Source: Meconema thalassinum (lineage: Eukaryota; Arthropoda; Insecta; Orthoptera; Tettigoniidae). Taken from it: 64,000 bases of DNA. The notes beneath the pieces are model-generated. The model was given only the letters and a program-made list of their open reading frames with translations. It was not told the DNA's origin and did not search any database. Numbering within the stretch: position 1 is the stretch's first letter; every line of letters starts with the position of its first letter. Location of the stretch: the NCBI GenBank assembly GCA_946902985.2, contig OX336391.1, forward strand, positions 72,517,947 through 72,581,946, read 5' to 3'. The position numbers and the translations under genes were made by a program. Positions 11,528 to 21,344 of the stretch are shown here, one piece after another.

Positions 11528-11605
11528 ACACAATTAGCTCAGTGGTAGAGCGTTAGCCTATCGCTCAAATGCCTATGGTTCAAACCCGATCAGAGCTAGG
11601 TTTTT
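11528..11605 (+). other. tRNA-like sequence (SINE head or pseudo-tRNA)
   Basis: It contains a good A-box-like TAGCTCAGTGGTAGAGCG and a B-box-like GGTTCAAACC at tRNA spacing, but the T stem and acceptor stem do not pair well. It is read as a tRNA-derived SINE head or decayed tRNA rather than a working tRNA gene. It lies within the Helentron-like element. Confidence 0.55.
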
Positions 11606-12274
11606 TGCTTGAAATGTTATATGTTTATTGTTTTGTAATGACTCAGTTGTTTTAAAATTAAGCGTTATATTGTGCATATTATGGTGCAAAATATATATTT
11701 AATTAAAACATAATTCGCCAGCAGATTTACTCGAGACATCTAGCTGCCAAAAAGGTAACTGCACGCCGACCTACTTATTAACTTCCAGATTTTATTGAAA
11801 AGTTTCTTCTTCTGGCCGCTAGAATGCACTCGCTGTTAGGATTATATTGTTCGATATTTCACCACTAGATGTCACGACTAGTCTACGTGGGGCTCCATTG
11901 ATTACTATACCATTGGCATTCTATGCGCATCGAATTTGAAGAATGACAAGATGATACTACGATACATTTTTACTTTTTATTTTAAAGGGTTTGTAACAGC
12001 CTATTTTGCGTTACTTGAAAATGTTATTTGAAGTAAAGAACAAAACGATTTCACATAGTAACTGAATTCAAGCCGTTGGTGTTAGTTCAGGTTATTAATT
12101 ACTACTTTTATTTCAGGCAAATAGCAATCGAAAATATCCACATAGTTTGTATACACACGTCTCTGTAGAGTCATGGAAAGATTTGTTAATTCAATTAGGG
12201 TTGTGAAAGCCATGCACAACCAGACGTGTAAAGACATGCCTCAACTCAAAGTTGGATGTTGCCCACGGCAGGTC

Positions 12275-12280
12275 GTATAT

Positions 12281-12343
<63 letters not shown>

Positions 12344-12570
12344 TTATTGGTTTTACATCCCTTTTAACTACTGCTGCTTTTAGAGACACCGGGGTGCCGG
12401 AATTTTGGCCCGAAGGGGATCTTTAATGTGCCAGTAAATGTACTGACACGGCTCCCTCGCATTTGTGCACCCTCAAATGCCAGCTGACTGCGCCAGGATA
12501 CGAACCTGCAACCTAGGGCCCAGCAAGCGAGAACGTTACCGCTGAGCCACGCAGCCAGTCCGGTCGATTA
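12275..12570 (-). mobile_element. tRNA-derived SINE with (ATT)n tail
   Basis: On the minus strand it begins with a tRNA-like head, GGCTGCGTGGCTCAGCGGTAA, with a B-box GCAGGTTCGTATCC. It continues through a body with TGGCACATTAAAGATCCC and ends in GTAAAACCAATAAC followed by about 20 ATT units (12281-12345 on the plus strand). Head, body and simple-repeat tail are complete. It is inserted inside the Helentron-like element. Confidence 0.85.
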
Positions 12571-13066
12571 TGTCTCCAGATCCATAACATTCTTGATATA
12601 CTTCTTATCTTTCTTTCTTCAATGATGGTAGCAGTTTTTATCTAGGTTGTGGCGTTTGGTAGAGGTAAATCGTTTCTAAGGTCTTCAACAAAGAATAGTT
12701 CTATTATACTCTTTGATAATAACAACGAGTTATAACTATACTCATACATTTAGGAGAAAGTAGGCTATATGTTCTTTACTGAACATCTTGTTAAATTGGA
12801 AATTGCAGGAGAAAGTATTCCTCGCATATATCTCGCATTAATTTCTGATGCCGTCATAAAGATGATAGTAGTAATTTTAGAACACGCCTTGCCCGCGATG
12901 TTATTGTTCGTTTTGGCGGAGGTGCTTTTCTTTCTTTCACGGTATTTGTTGTCCATCTGTTGCATTGTCGACAAGTAGGCCTAGCAACATTGTCTTCATG
13001 TTCCATTTTTGTTTCTCAGTTAAGTGTGATTGTTTTCTTGTGGAAATCGATCTTTTAGTTAAGTAA

Positions 13067-13200
13067 TATGGCGGAAGTTATACGGCTGGATTTACACTCA
13101 AAGTGATCAAATACGCAGACGACGATGGTAACAAGAGTTGCCGGTCGAGAATTCATTGTGAATGAATTTAATATTCGCTACTGGCGTCAACTGTGTTTTC
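13067..13200 (+). pseudogene. pogo/Tigger-type transposase N-terminal fragment
   Basis: Starting at ATG 13069, two frames together give KVIKYADDDGN and then RVAGREFIVNEFNIRYWRQL. This matches the helix-turn-helix beginning of pogo/Tigger transposases (KVIKYAEEHGNRAAGREFGVNE-type). Frameshifts lie before KVIKY and after DDDGN. No DDE domain follows. Confidence 0.55.
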
Positions 13201-13257
13201 AAATGTGGTGACGCAGTAAAACAGCAATACGGGGTATGATCGTCAGCTGTTTTGTTG

Positions 13258-13510
13258 GCGCTCCACACGCTAATAATAAGTAATTGTTAGGTTAGATCAC
13301 GTCGAGGTCTGGTATTGTTAGCCACGATAAGCTGACGACAGAAGACAAAGTAAAGAAGTCCGTCTGTTGAACTCTTGCGCGATTTGGTGCTCCACACGCT
13401 CAATAAGAAATTGTGAGGTTAGAACACATCGAGATCTGGTGTTGTTAGTCACGATAAGCTGACGAGAGAAGACAAAATAAAGAAGGCCAGCAGTCGAACT
13501 CTTGCATGAT
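13258..13510. repeat. 127-bp tandem duplication
   Basis: Two direct copies, each starting GGYGCTCCACACGCT and ending in AACTCTTGCRYGATT, lie side by side at about 13258-13386 and 13386-13510. Both carry CACGATAAGCTGACGA. They are internal to the pogo-like element. Confidence 0.8.
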
Positions 13511-13761
13511 TGGATGAAGGGGTTATGGGTTATGGTGTTGACAGACGTTACTAAGGGCTTCTTGGAGACTGGCATCGCAAATGCATGCACGTAAGAGTAG
13601 CTCGGAGATTGGCAGCAGCGACGGCAGTTGACAATTCCAGTCGTTTAGTTTCAATAATGCATATTTGAAGTTTTTTTTCTCTGTCTTAGGGAATAAACCC
13701 CCGCATATATCTCGCACTAAAGATTTTCACACTTATTTTTGGTCAGAAAAGTGAGAGTTAT

Positions 13762-14118
13762 ATGCGAGCAAATACGGCATTAACATATACAGTAAGACCG
13801 AATCAGGAATGGCTGTTGAAAAGATATGCGGATAACCTTGACAATGGAAGAGAGACTGCTTATTGCAAGGTTGAAGTTTTTGGTCATGTGCAAAGGATGC
13901 CGGAGACACACATCACCAAACAGTACTTGGAAAGGATGGTACCAGGGAAGAGACCCATTGGACAACCCAGAAGAAGGTGGATAGACCAAGTTAAAGAGGA
14001 TCTAACGAGAGGACTGACGTTCCAAGATATTAAAGGAGAAATCTATAATAACAGAGGTAGATGGAGGCATATCGTCCACTCAAATCCTATCCGGCCCGCT
14101 GGAAGGATCCCGAGATGA
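13762..14118 (+). pseudogene. LINE 3'-end fragment (RT C-terminal region)
   Basis: From about 13880 the frame encodes VFGHVQRMPE, then a basic GKRPIGQPRRRWID and VKEDL, then NRGRWRHIV. This is the usual C-terminal tail of many non-LTR RT proteins (FGHVxRMP ... GRPxxRW ... D). It is severely 5'-truncated; the upstream 100 bases of the open frame derive from the pogo-like element end, so the ATG at 13762 is not a genuine start. Confidence 0.7.
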
Positions 14119-14990
14119 TTATGATGCATATCAAAAAAGATACGATTTAGATTGTGTAGGCTGTCAAAATTATATTAAAAATTCCTTTTTTTTCTTTTTT
14201 TCTTTCAACAGAAATAATCTTTGAAGTGTTCTTTTAATTAAACAAATCAAGCAAAATATTAATTATTTAGCATGTAGTACTTTCTGTATGTTAACACATG
14301 GTGGTGACAGACTGCCTGGCAAATTTCCGTGATGTTGCCACAAAATTCCCCGATATTAATCGGGGAACCACTTTATATTTTTTGCCGCGACAGGTTTGGC
14401 CGCAAAATAATTCTCATTCGCTCGACAAAAAATTTGTTGTATTCTAGATTTATTAATTCTCTTTCTTCAAATTTCCCTGTATTTTTCCTACACCTTTGCG
14501 AAATTCCCTGACATTTCCCTGATATTTCCAGACAGACAAATTTCCCTGATTTCCAGGTTCTGTCGCCACCATGTAACAATATGTTTACCTGATACAGAAA
14601 AAATATCTATTTTCTATCTTAAACCCAAATATTTGTAATTTCACTAAACTTGGCTTGGCAATTTCAGCATAACCACTCATAATTACTTGACATCAAAAGG
14701 GTTAAATTCCTGGATTTCTCAATGATGTCTAATGAAAACCTGTTTGATGCTGCAGGAAGAGGAGTGGAAAGGAATTGGCCACCCTTCTGCACATAAACTC
14801 AAGCTCAGAATTCTAGGTTTCTAAAACCTTGGTCACTGCCAAGGACTATGATTGGGTCACTTCATCCCTTATGGATATGATATTCTATGAGAAAATTTCA
14901 GGATAGATTGAAATCTTAACCGGGTAGTTACATCCCCTCTGTTTGTCACTCCTCTTTTTACCTCTCGAATTGAAGAACAAACATGCCAAG
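14119..14990. other. Probable intron/intergenic sequence
   Basis: AT-rich, with no coding region I can support. It lies directly 3' (in gene sense) of the PHRF1-like exon donor site, so it is likely intron. A diverged stretch with TCCCTGATATTTCC-like repeats (14330-14560) is low complexity. Confidence 0.4.
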
Positions 14991-14995
14991 CTCAC

Positions 14996-15180
14996 CTTGG
15001 ACCATTCCTGAAGGCAAGTCCCACAAAAACTGTGATCACACGATTCTGGAGTTCCAATCTCTTGCGTTGTGAAACTAAGCAAGCAGATGGGACATTTTTC
15101 TGATTCACCATCACTACTATCAGAAAGAAAGCCTGCTGAAGATGTTGCAGCAGTTTTTACAGATGTCACCTGGGATTCAT
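14996..15180 (-). CDS. PHRF1: PHRF1-like RING-finger exon
   Basis: The minus-strand frame reads GFLSDSSDGESEKCPIC, then LLSFTTQEIGTPESCDHSFC and GTCLQEWSK. It contains the first six RING zinc ligands (CxxC, then C-x-H, then C-x2-C). It ends exactly at a consensus splice donor, CCAAG|GTGAGC (exon end 14996). The last two Cys would be in the next exon, as expected for the EWSK/NxxxCPxDR junction of PHRF1 (PHD and RING finger protein 1), a nuclear protein linked to RNA polymerase II CTD binding and ubiquitin ligase activity. The acceptor is uncertain: TTCAG at about 15136 or further upstream. A CR1-like LINE begins at about 15185. No other PHRF1 exon was recognised. Confidence 0.65.
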
Positions 15181-15184
15181 TTTG

Positions 15185-16105
15185 CTGCTTCTCTCTGCCA
15201 AGGCCGTTAATGCTGGCATGGACTGGGTGTGCGCACAACTGGGACTAGTTTATGTGAACCCTGACTGCTGCATCGGGGACCGTGACTTCGCTCGAGATGG
15301 GCAACATTTGAATCGACGAGGCGCCTTCAACCTGGGAAATCTGCACGAGAGGGTCTTAGAATCCTGCCGGCATTCGTGAGGAGGAGTTGGACCGGAGGAA
15401 GGCTGCCATCACGAGAGGGAGAAGCGTTTTCAGAAACTTCGAAATCGATGTAAGACTCTAAGATTGCTGCAGATTAATTGCCAGAGAATAGGGAACAAAA
15501 TAATAGAATTTTGGAATCTAGTAGAGACATATTCACCGCATGTTGTCATAGATACTGAATCATGGTGATATGAGGTTGTAAATAGTAATGAAATAATACA
15601 GGGTACCTACTTAATGTACAGAAGAGACCGTGGTAAGAGGGGTGGTGGTTTATTTATTTGTGTTCGTAGGGACATCGTAAGTTGCTTAAAACAGGCCAAT
15701 ATGGATCATGAGCTGTTATGTGCAGAAATCTTAGAAGAAGCGAAGTTAAACTCTCTTCAGGTGATAGGTTCGTATCGAGCACCGAAGGACAACTTTTCGC
15801 TATGGATACTCTTTATAACATCACCTGTACGGGTAAACCTATGGAAAAGAATGTTATAATTGCCGGGGATTTAAATCTTCCAAGTGTGAACTGCCCGGTG
15901 ATTCAACTAGCGATAGCCAACCTCAACTTGCAGCAAACAAGCTAGTTAGGGAGGGGAAGTTCTCCGAGGTGGTTGATTTCCCCTACGAGCGGAAATAATA
16001 CTTTAGATGTTTATTTAGTACGAACTGTGGCGCTGTATATTAGTTGTATGATAATTCCTGGAATTAGTGACCACTCCGGTGTTGAACTAAATATTAGACA
16101 CAGTG
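15185..16105 (+). pseudogene. CR1-like LINE 5' half (ORF1 end, endonuclease)
   Basis: 15185-15379 encodes AKAVNAGMDWVCAQLG and GDRDFARDGQHLNRRGAFNL, the SGNH-esterase-like end of CR1 ORF1 (D-x-x-HLN). After its stop, 15465-15550 gives LLQINCQRIGNK and PHVVIDTESW, the start of the endonuclease. 15614-15859 gives RGGGLFICVRRDI and QVIGSYRAP. 15845-15880 gives IIAGDLNLPSVN. 16065-16080 gives ISDHSGV. The endonuclease landmarks are all there, but at least three frameshifts and stops break them. The frame then reads into the SINE. Confidence 0.8.
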
Positions 16106-16671
16106 ACACTCCAATGAAGCGGCTTCGGTGACGTAGTTGGTAGCATGCTGAGCTTTTATGCCCAAGATAGCGGGTTCAAACACGGTAGAAGCCGTCGGAT
16201 TTTTTAAGAGCGTTAAAAATCCCTCAGTATGCCTTCATTCAGAGGGGAAGTAAAGCCGGCGGTCCCATGTCATAGATTTATGGCATGTTAAAGAACTTTC
16301 CACTAATTACACCTGTGTGAAACTAAATTGTATAGGTTAAGAATATAAACAACGCTCTTAGGTTTCGACGTTCGTTGACAAGAGCTGACTGCGGTGGCGT
16401 CTAGTAGCTAAGTTCTGAACTAGGCCTAGTAGTCGTTGACGGTGGCGTTTGGAGGCAAAAGTAGGAACTATTTGAAAAATTGAAAGTTGCATCCTTACTT
16501 GAATTAAAACAAGCAGTTCCGTGAAGAACTATACAGCCTATTTTCATATATCCTACTTATGTTAATTGCCTCTATCAACATACAAAATTTCAGTTTGATT
16601 GCTGTAATAGATTCGTAGATATTGAGTACCGACTAAATATTTCGGATGGTCGCCATGTTGGATTTTATATA

Positions 16672-18136
16672 CACACATCAAAAAAAGTTTTGCATCACCT
16701 CGGTTCCCAGATCTCCGGCATATAGACGTTGACTGTGTATATTGTATCCAAGATACAGTCCCTTTGACTGTTCATAGATGTCACTAAAACTGCTCAAAGA
16801 TGTAAACAACCATGCATGAGCAGGGCCTATTAGACGGAGGGGGTACGACAGCCGATCAGTTCCAGTCATTCCACCAGGACGAAGGTACGCTGCTCATGTT
16901 GTCTGTAGTTCTACCATGCCTAGAAGGTCAATACCGCAGTTCGATCGCGTCCGCATTGTTACTTTGTGTCAAGAAGGGCTCTCAACAAGGGAAGTTTCCA
17001 GGCGTCTCAGAGTGAACCAAAGCGATGTTGTTCGGACATGGAGGAGGTACAGAGATACAGGAACTGTCGATGACAGGCCTCGCTCAGGCCGCCCAAGGGC
17101 TACTACTGTAGTGGATGACCACTACTTACGGATTGCCGCTCGGAGGAACCCTGACAGCAATGCCACCATGTTGAATAATGAGTTTCGTTCAGCCACAGGA
17201 CGTCGTGTTTCAACTCAAACTGTGCGCAATAGGCTGCATGATGCGCAACTTCACTCCCGACGTCCATGGCGAGGTCCAGCTTTGCAACCCCGACACCTTG
17301 CAGCGCGGTACAGATGGGCCCGACAACATGCTGAATGGACCCCACGGAATTGGCATCACGTTCTCTTCACCGATGAGTGTCGCATATGCCTTCAACCAGA
17401 CAATCGTCGGAGACGTGTTTGGAGGCACCCTGGTCAGGCTGAACGTCTTAGACACACTGTCCAGCGAGTGCAGCAAGGTGGTGGTTCCCTGATGTTTTGG
17501 GGTGGCATTATGTGGGGCCGACGTACGCCACTGGTGGTCATGGAAGGCTCCGAAACGGCTTTACGATACCTGAATGACATCCTCCGACCCATAGTGCAAC
17601 CATATCGGCAGAATATTGGAGAGGCATTTGTCTTCATGGACGACAATTCTCGACCTCATCGTGCACATCTTGTGAATGCGTTCCTTCAAGATAACGACAT
17701 CGCTCGACTACAGTGGCCAGCATGTTCGCCAGACATGAACCCTATCGAACATGCCTGGGATATGTTGAAAAGGGCTGTTTATGGACGTCTTGACCCACCA
17801 ACCACTCTGAGAGATTTACGCCGAATTGTCGTTGAGGAGTGGGACAATTTGGACCAACAGTGTCTCGATGAACTTGTGGATAGTATGCCACGACGAATAC
17901 AGGCATGCATCAATGCAAGAGGACGTGCTACTGGGTATTAGAGGTAGTGGTGTGTACTGCAATCTGGACCACAAATGCTGAAAGTCTAGCTGTATGATGG
18001 TACAACATGCAATGTGTGGGTCTCATGAGCAATAAAACGAGCTGAAATGTTGTTTGTGTTGATCTCTATTCCCTTTGTATTTACAGGTTCCGGAACTCTT
18101 GGAACCGAGGTGATGCAAAACTTTTTTTGATGTGTG
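16672..18136 (+). mobile_element. Complete Tc1 transposon, 1465 bp
   Basis: Inverted ends CACACATCAAAAAAAG ... CTTTTTTTGATGTGTG continue inward as GTTTTGCATCACCTCGGTTCC and its complement, bounded by TA on both sides (16670-16671 and 18137-18138). The diverged copy at about 56545 shows the uninterrupted target (TTTTATTATGTAAGTC). The transposase frame is open. This is the freshest-looking transposon in the window. Confidence 0.95.
16916..17941 (+). CDS. Tc1-type DD34E transposase, intact
   Basis: Uninterrupted 341 codons, the usual Tc1 transposase length. Residues 1-60 form the paired-type helix-turn-helix that binds the inverted ends (LCQEGLSTREVSRRLRVNQS). GRPR at about 58 is the AT-hook-like linker. 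A second helix-turn-helix spans about 65-115. The catalytic triad is complete: D in VLFTDE (about 150), D in FMDDN, and E in NPIEHAWD with exactly 34 residues between the last two. The GGGSLMFWGGI motif (about 187-197) is typical of the family. It cuts and pastes its own element at TA sites. There is no spliceosomal intron; the ATG at 16916 sits about 245 bp inside the left end. It could supply activity to related elements. Confidence 0.93.
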   Translation: MPRRSIPQFDRVRIVTLCQEGLSTREVSRRLRVNQSDVVRTWRRYRDTGTVDDRPRSGRPRATTVVDDHYLRIAARRNPDSNATMLNNEFRSATGRRVSTQTVRNRLHDAQLHSRRPWRGPALQPRHLAARYRWARQHAEWTPRNWHHVLFTDECRICLQPDNRRRRVWRHPGQAERLRHTVQRVQQGGGSLMFWGGIMWGRRTPLVVMEGSETALRYLNDILRPIVQPYRQNIGEAFVFMDDNSRPHRAHLVNAFLQDNDIARLQWPACSPDMNPIEHAWDMLKRAVYGRLDPPTTLRDLRRIVVEEWDNLDQQCLDELVDSMPRRIQACINARGRATGY

Positions 18137-19568
18137 TATGTAAGTCCTAGAGTTATGTAATGTTACATGAAGATTATTGTGTACGTGTAGTATTCAAACT
18201 TCAATCGCATGATTAGAACACAAGAAGTAACAAGGAGATTTTAAAATTTCGCACAGCTGCCATCTTGTGGTTATGGAAACAATTGAGATAAATTAGATGC
18301 CAGTGGATTAACATTCGTAAAAGGATTTACTGTGCCAAGTTTCACTGCACTCGGATGGTTAAATTGCGAGAAACGTCCATGTGAATATTTATACTTCGCG
18401 TCGCCGCCATGTTGGATTTGTGATCACCAAGTTATTTAAAGTCCTATAGGTGAACTTAAGTTCATAGCCCCTATGAACATAAAAAAACAGTTTGATTGCT
18501 ATAATAGATTCGTAGATATTCAGAGCCGTCTGAAAATTTCGGATGGTCGCCATGTTGGATTGTTAAATGAATAGGCCATAGAGTCATGTACCATTGAAGG
18601 AAAATTATTGCGTAGGCTCATTAATAAAACTTTCACTTTGACCACTTGATTACGACACAAAAATATAAACTTCATTTTAAAATTCGCACAGCCGCCATCT
18701 TGAGGTTATGTAAACAATTGAACTAAATTAGATACCAGTGCATTACAATGTGTACAAACATTTCCTGTACCAGATTTCATTGCGTTTGGAACATTAAATC
18801 GCGAGAAAGGTTGGTTTAAAATTTTCAAATTAGCTTGGCCGCCATGTTAGTTTTGTAGTTAACCGCTTTTTGAAAGTCTTGTAGGTGAACTTCCAGTAGT
18901 GCCCTTTATCTCCGTATAAAATTTCAGGGTGATACAGCTAATAGTTTCAGAGATATAGAATGCCGGAGAAATAATTCGCCTATCCGCCATCTTGTGGTTA
19001 TATAAACAATTGAACCAAGTTAGATGTCGGTGCATTACAATGTGTATAAACATATACTGTACCAAGTTTTATTGCGTTTGGTTGGTTAAATCGCGAGAAA
19101 CGTCTATTTAAAAGTCGCAAATTCGCGTGGCCGCCATGTTGCATTCGTAGTTACCAGGTTTTCAAAGGTCACATAGGTGAATTTCTAGTAGTTCCCTTTA
19201 TCACCATACAAAATTCCAGGGTGATATCGGAAATAGTTTCGGAGATATTGAATTCTGGTGAAATATTTCGCACAGCCGCCATGTTGGATTGGTGAGACGT
19301 AACAATATTTGAAGGGCACGGTCGAGGTCACCCGGAATAGTATTGTGCACTTACAGAGTATCATTGAAATCGCTCCAGCCGTTTAAAAGTTATTAGGGGT
19401 GGGGGGGGACACACACACCTCACACACACACACACACACACACGCACACACGCACGGACAAAAGGTGATGTCATAAGCCTATTTGTTTTTCAAAATTGAA
19501 ACACGGGGCTACATGACCGCGTTGTCGCAGCCCCTAAACTAAGGAACCAACCAACCAACACTCCAATG

Positions 19569-19683
19569 CTTGACTCCGTCGAAGCAGTTAAGATATTTCA
19601 GACAGCAGAGCAGATCAGAACAAATTGCAGGATTACATGAATGAGTCATTCGTAAGATGGGCGTCGGAGGGGTGTCATATAAA
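19569..19683 (+). pseudogene. CR1-like LINE middle piece
   Basis: A short stretch between the SINE TSD and the second Tc1 element. It continues the LINE frame (LDSVEAVKIFQ after the SDTPM target) but breaks quickly. It proves that the two LINE halves are one insertion. Confidence 0.65.
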
Positions 19684-19939
19684 TACACTGCTCACAAAAA
19701 AAAAAAGCTTCACAACTTGGGTATGAACTAGCGTACACACATACTGTTTCATATCCATGGTGCTCTGCAGGGTTGTTTGTTTATCACTTGGTGACATTAA
19801 TGTGGTGGAACACTTAAGTCAAGAACATAACCCTCCAGTCGCAGCAGTTATCGTTGTTACCGCGCCCCAAACAGCTGTGGTTTGTTACGTACAGCATGGT
19901 CGGTCTGTGCTGTGTTAGCTGTCGTATTGGCAAGCAGCA

Positions 19940-20533
19940 TATGCAGGTTAGAGCACAAGACATAGGATGGCATTTACCATCAGAACAAGTCATGCATGCA
20001 GTAACCCTCATGCCGGAAGGACGCGTTATGTGACAGAGCGGCTCCGAGGGTCTCGATCAGTCATCTGCAGGTGGTGGCAGCGATATCAAGAGCTACACAC
20101 TGTCAAACGCCGACATGGTTCAGAGAGAAAACAGAAAACAACGCCAGCTGAGGACCAATTTCTTCGTTTATGGGCCCTCCGAAATCGCCGCAGTACAGCC
20201 AGGAACCTACGAGGTGAGCTAATTAATGCAAATTGGACTATCTTCAGTAAACAGACAGTCCTCAATAGACTAAGGGAAGGTCAGCTCAATTCCCGGAGAC
20301 CACTTAATGTGCCCGAGTTGACCCCTCATCACCGAGAATGCCGTCTGCAGTTTGCACTACAGCATGTCAACTAGCAGCTCTGACACTGGACGCCAGTATT
20401 CTTTGCCGATAAATCCAGATTCCAGCTTTCTGGGTTCGATGGTCGTATTCGAGTCTGTCGACGTCAAGGAGAACGCAATTTGCCTTGTAACGTTGAGGAA
20501 ACAGCCTCTTACAGTGGCGGATCAGTGATGGTT
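19940..20533 (+). pseudogene. Tc1-like transposase, N-terminal part
   Basis: The N-terminal half reads in several frames. From 20037 onwards LRGSRSVICRWWQRYQ (helix-turn-helix) and LRNRRSTARNLRGELI are seen, then WTPVFFADKSRFQLS, where the first catalytic D precedes K instead of E. Stops occur at 20030, 20371 and 20380 with a frameshift near the start. The frame ends GGSVMV at the insertion site and resumes at 38493 as CGGISLNH. The gene was broken by the insertion and perhaps already decaying. Confidence 0.85.
20528..20533. repeat. Target-site duplication ATGGTT, left copy
   Basis: Identical to 38487-38492. Removing the element and one copy restores the Tc1 transposase codons across V-M-V-C-G-G without any gain or loss of bases. 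Confidence 0.95.
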
Positions 20534-20640
20534 AGTAGTGTGTTTGTAGCGGTTCAAGGCCCGCCGCCACCTCCCCACCTCACAAAATGGCGACGGCACG
20601 ATATCTCTCGAACGCATGGTCGGATTTTGACGAATGAGGT
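20534..20640. repeat. Left terminal inverted repeat, outermost part
   Basis: Reads AGTAGTGTGTTTGTAGCGG, then a pyrimidine-rich CCGCCGCCACCTCCCCACC, then AAAATGGCG and TTTTGACGAATGAGGTG. It is matched by the complement of 38380-38486 with very few differences, and by the end of element 1 (5590-5693) with more. Confidence 0.9.
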
Positions 20641-20734
20641 GTCATTGAACTCGGGCTGACACCCCCTTTCCAATGGACAACATATTTCCACCCCAAAAAT
20701 AAAACCTACCCCTACTAGGGGGTGAAATTGTATT

Positions 20735-20865
20735 TTTTTAGAGAATCTCTCCTTCCAATTGCAACATGTGAGAGTTTGAATGCCGATATGGATTTAAACG
20801 TTGTTCCACAAAAAGTGCATGTGTACGGTGGATAGCCACTATGAATTAACATGCATGTTTTGTGT
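20735..20865 (-). other. C2H2 zinc-finger-like fragment (left arm)
   Basis: Mirror of the copy at 38160-38290. The minus-strand frame gives the MLIHSG-type linker and a Cys/Phe core. In this copy the CGATF segment reads CGTTF-like because of a base change near 20820. It is non-functional coding sequence carried in the arm; a second, shorter fragment (FTCVSCGSTFNF in the right arm) is mirrored at about 21165-21225. Confidence 0.5.
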
Positions 20866-20924
20866 TTTTTACGAATGCCCACTCATAGCTTTTGTAAGAG
20901 GGTGGGGGAGTGGTTCCCTGTGGA

Positions 20925-21140
20925 CGGGTTATTGTTGACGGGTCATTGTTGGCGGGGTCATTGATGACAAGTCCTTGTGGACAAGTCCTTGTGGACAGGC
21001 CCTTGTGGATGAGTCCTTGTTGACAGGTCCTTGTGGACGAGTCCTTGTGGATGAGTCCTTGTTGATGAGTCCCTTTAGACCGATCCCTTTAGACCGATCC
21101 CTTTAGACCGGTCTCTTTGGATTGGTCCCTATGGACTGGC
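20925..21140. repeat. GTCCTTGTGGAC minisatellite (left arm, outer)
   Basis: Fourteen or so 15-bp units, complement of the array at 37885-38105. Confidence 0.85.
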
Positions 21141-21344
21141 CCATGGTCCCTAATGCTATGATGAAATTAAACGTTGTTCCACATGAAACGCATGTGAAGA
21201 GCCGATTGCTACTATGAATTAACATGTTTGTTTTTTGTTTTTTTTACGCATGCGCACTTGGGATTTTTGTAAGCGGGCGGGCTTTTTGAATAATGATTTA
21301 TAGATGAGTTATTTCTTAAAAAATTACTAAAAGATCCAAAACTA

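Larger units (their letters stand above)
10683..12790 (-). mobile_element. Helentron-like non-autonomous element, family B copy 2
   Basis: The left end is an imperfect palindrome, TAGCCTACTTTC ... GAAAGTAGACTTATGAGATC, followed by a TG-rich microsatellite (10755-10856) and one unit of the sequence that forms the 293-bp array at 25-28.3 kb. The right end carries GAAAGTAGGCTATATG and the hairpin ATGTTC-TTTACT-GAACAT (12769-12786). These are the same two ends as the copy at 24886-28540, in reverse order. Subterminal inverted repeats, a microsatellite, a tandem-repeat core and a single end hairpin are the known layout of Helentron-associated elements (DINE-1 type). No Rep/helicase is present. The assignment is by structure only. 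Confidence 0.6.
12815..13785 (+). mobile_element. Degenerate pogo/Tigger-like transposon
   Basis: Terminal sequence with CTCGCATATATCTCGCATT at about 12821 is mirrored by GAGAGTTATATGCGAGCAAATACGG at about 13754-13778 (split here as GAGAGTTATATGCGAG and CAAATACGG). A second inward motif, CCCGCATATATCTCGCAC, is at about 13699. Inside is a piece resembling the N-terminal DNA-binding region of a pogo-type transposase (13067-13200) and a 127-bp tandem duplication. The catalytic domain is missing. Boundaries are approximate because both ends are diverged. Confidence 0.5.
16510..19490 (+). mobile_element. Helentron-like element, family A copy (with tandem units)
   Basis: The left end has the hairpin AGTTC-CGTGAA-GAACT (16514-16529), then ATACAGCCTATTT. 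The right end has an AC microsatellite (19410-19455), then AAAGGTGATGTCATAAGCCTATTTG. The core holds about 350-430-bp repeated units, each with TTCGTAGATATTGAG- and TCGCCATGTTGGA-type strings (near 16610, 18515, 18950, 19240). Other family A copies are at 53413-54797 and 56395-57560. A Tc1 transposon is inserted in its first unit. Confidence 0.6.
16117..19557 (+). mobile_element. tRNA-derived SINE, split by a Helentron-like insertion
   Basis: The head at 16117-16200 reads GCGGCTTC at one acceptor strand and GAAGCCG at the other, with A-box GACGTAGTTGGTAGCATG and B-box GGGTTCAAAC. The body runs to roughly 16330. The matching tail, CGCAGCCCCTAAACTAAGG then (ACCA)n, is at 19527-19557. The perfect 11-bp TSD ACACTCCAATG flanks it (16106-16116 and 19558-19568), showing that head and tail are one insertion. 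About 3.1 kb of later sequence separates them. Sequence from 16340 to 16510 is not assigned. Confidence 0.85.

Noticed and set aside
17178..17492. 104-codon plus-strand frame and two minus-strand frames inside the Tc1 transposase
   Set aside because: Shadows of the well-supported 341-codon transposase.
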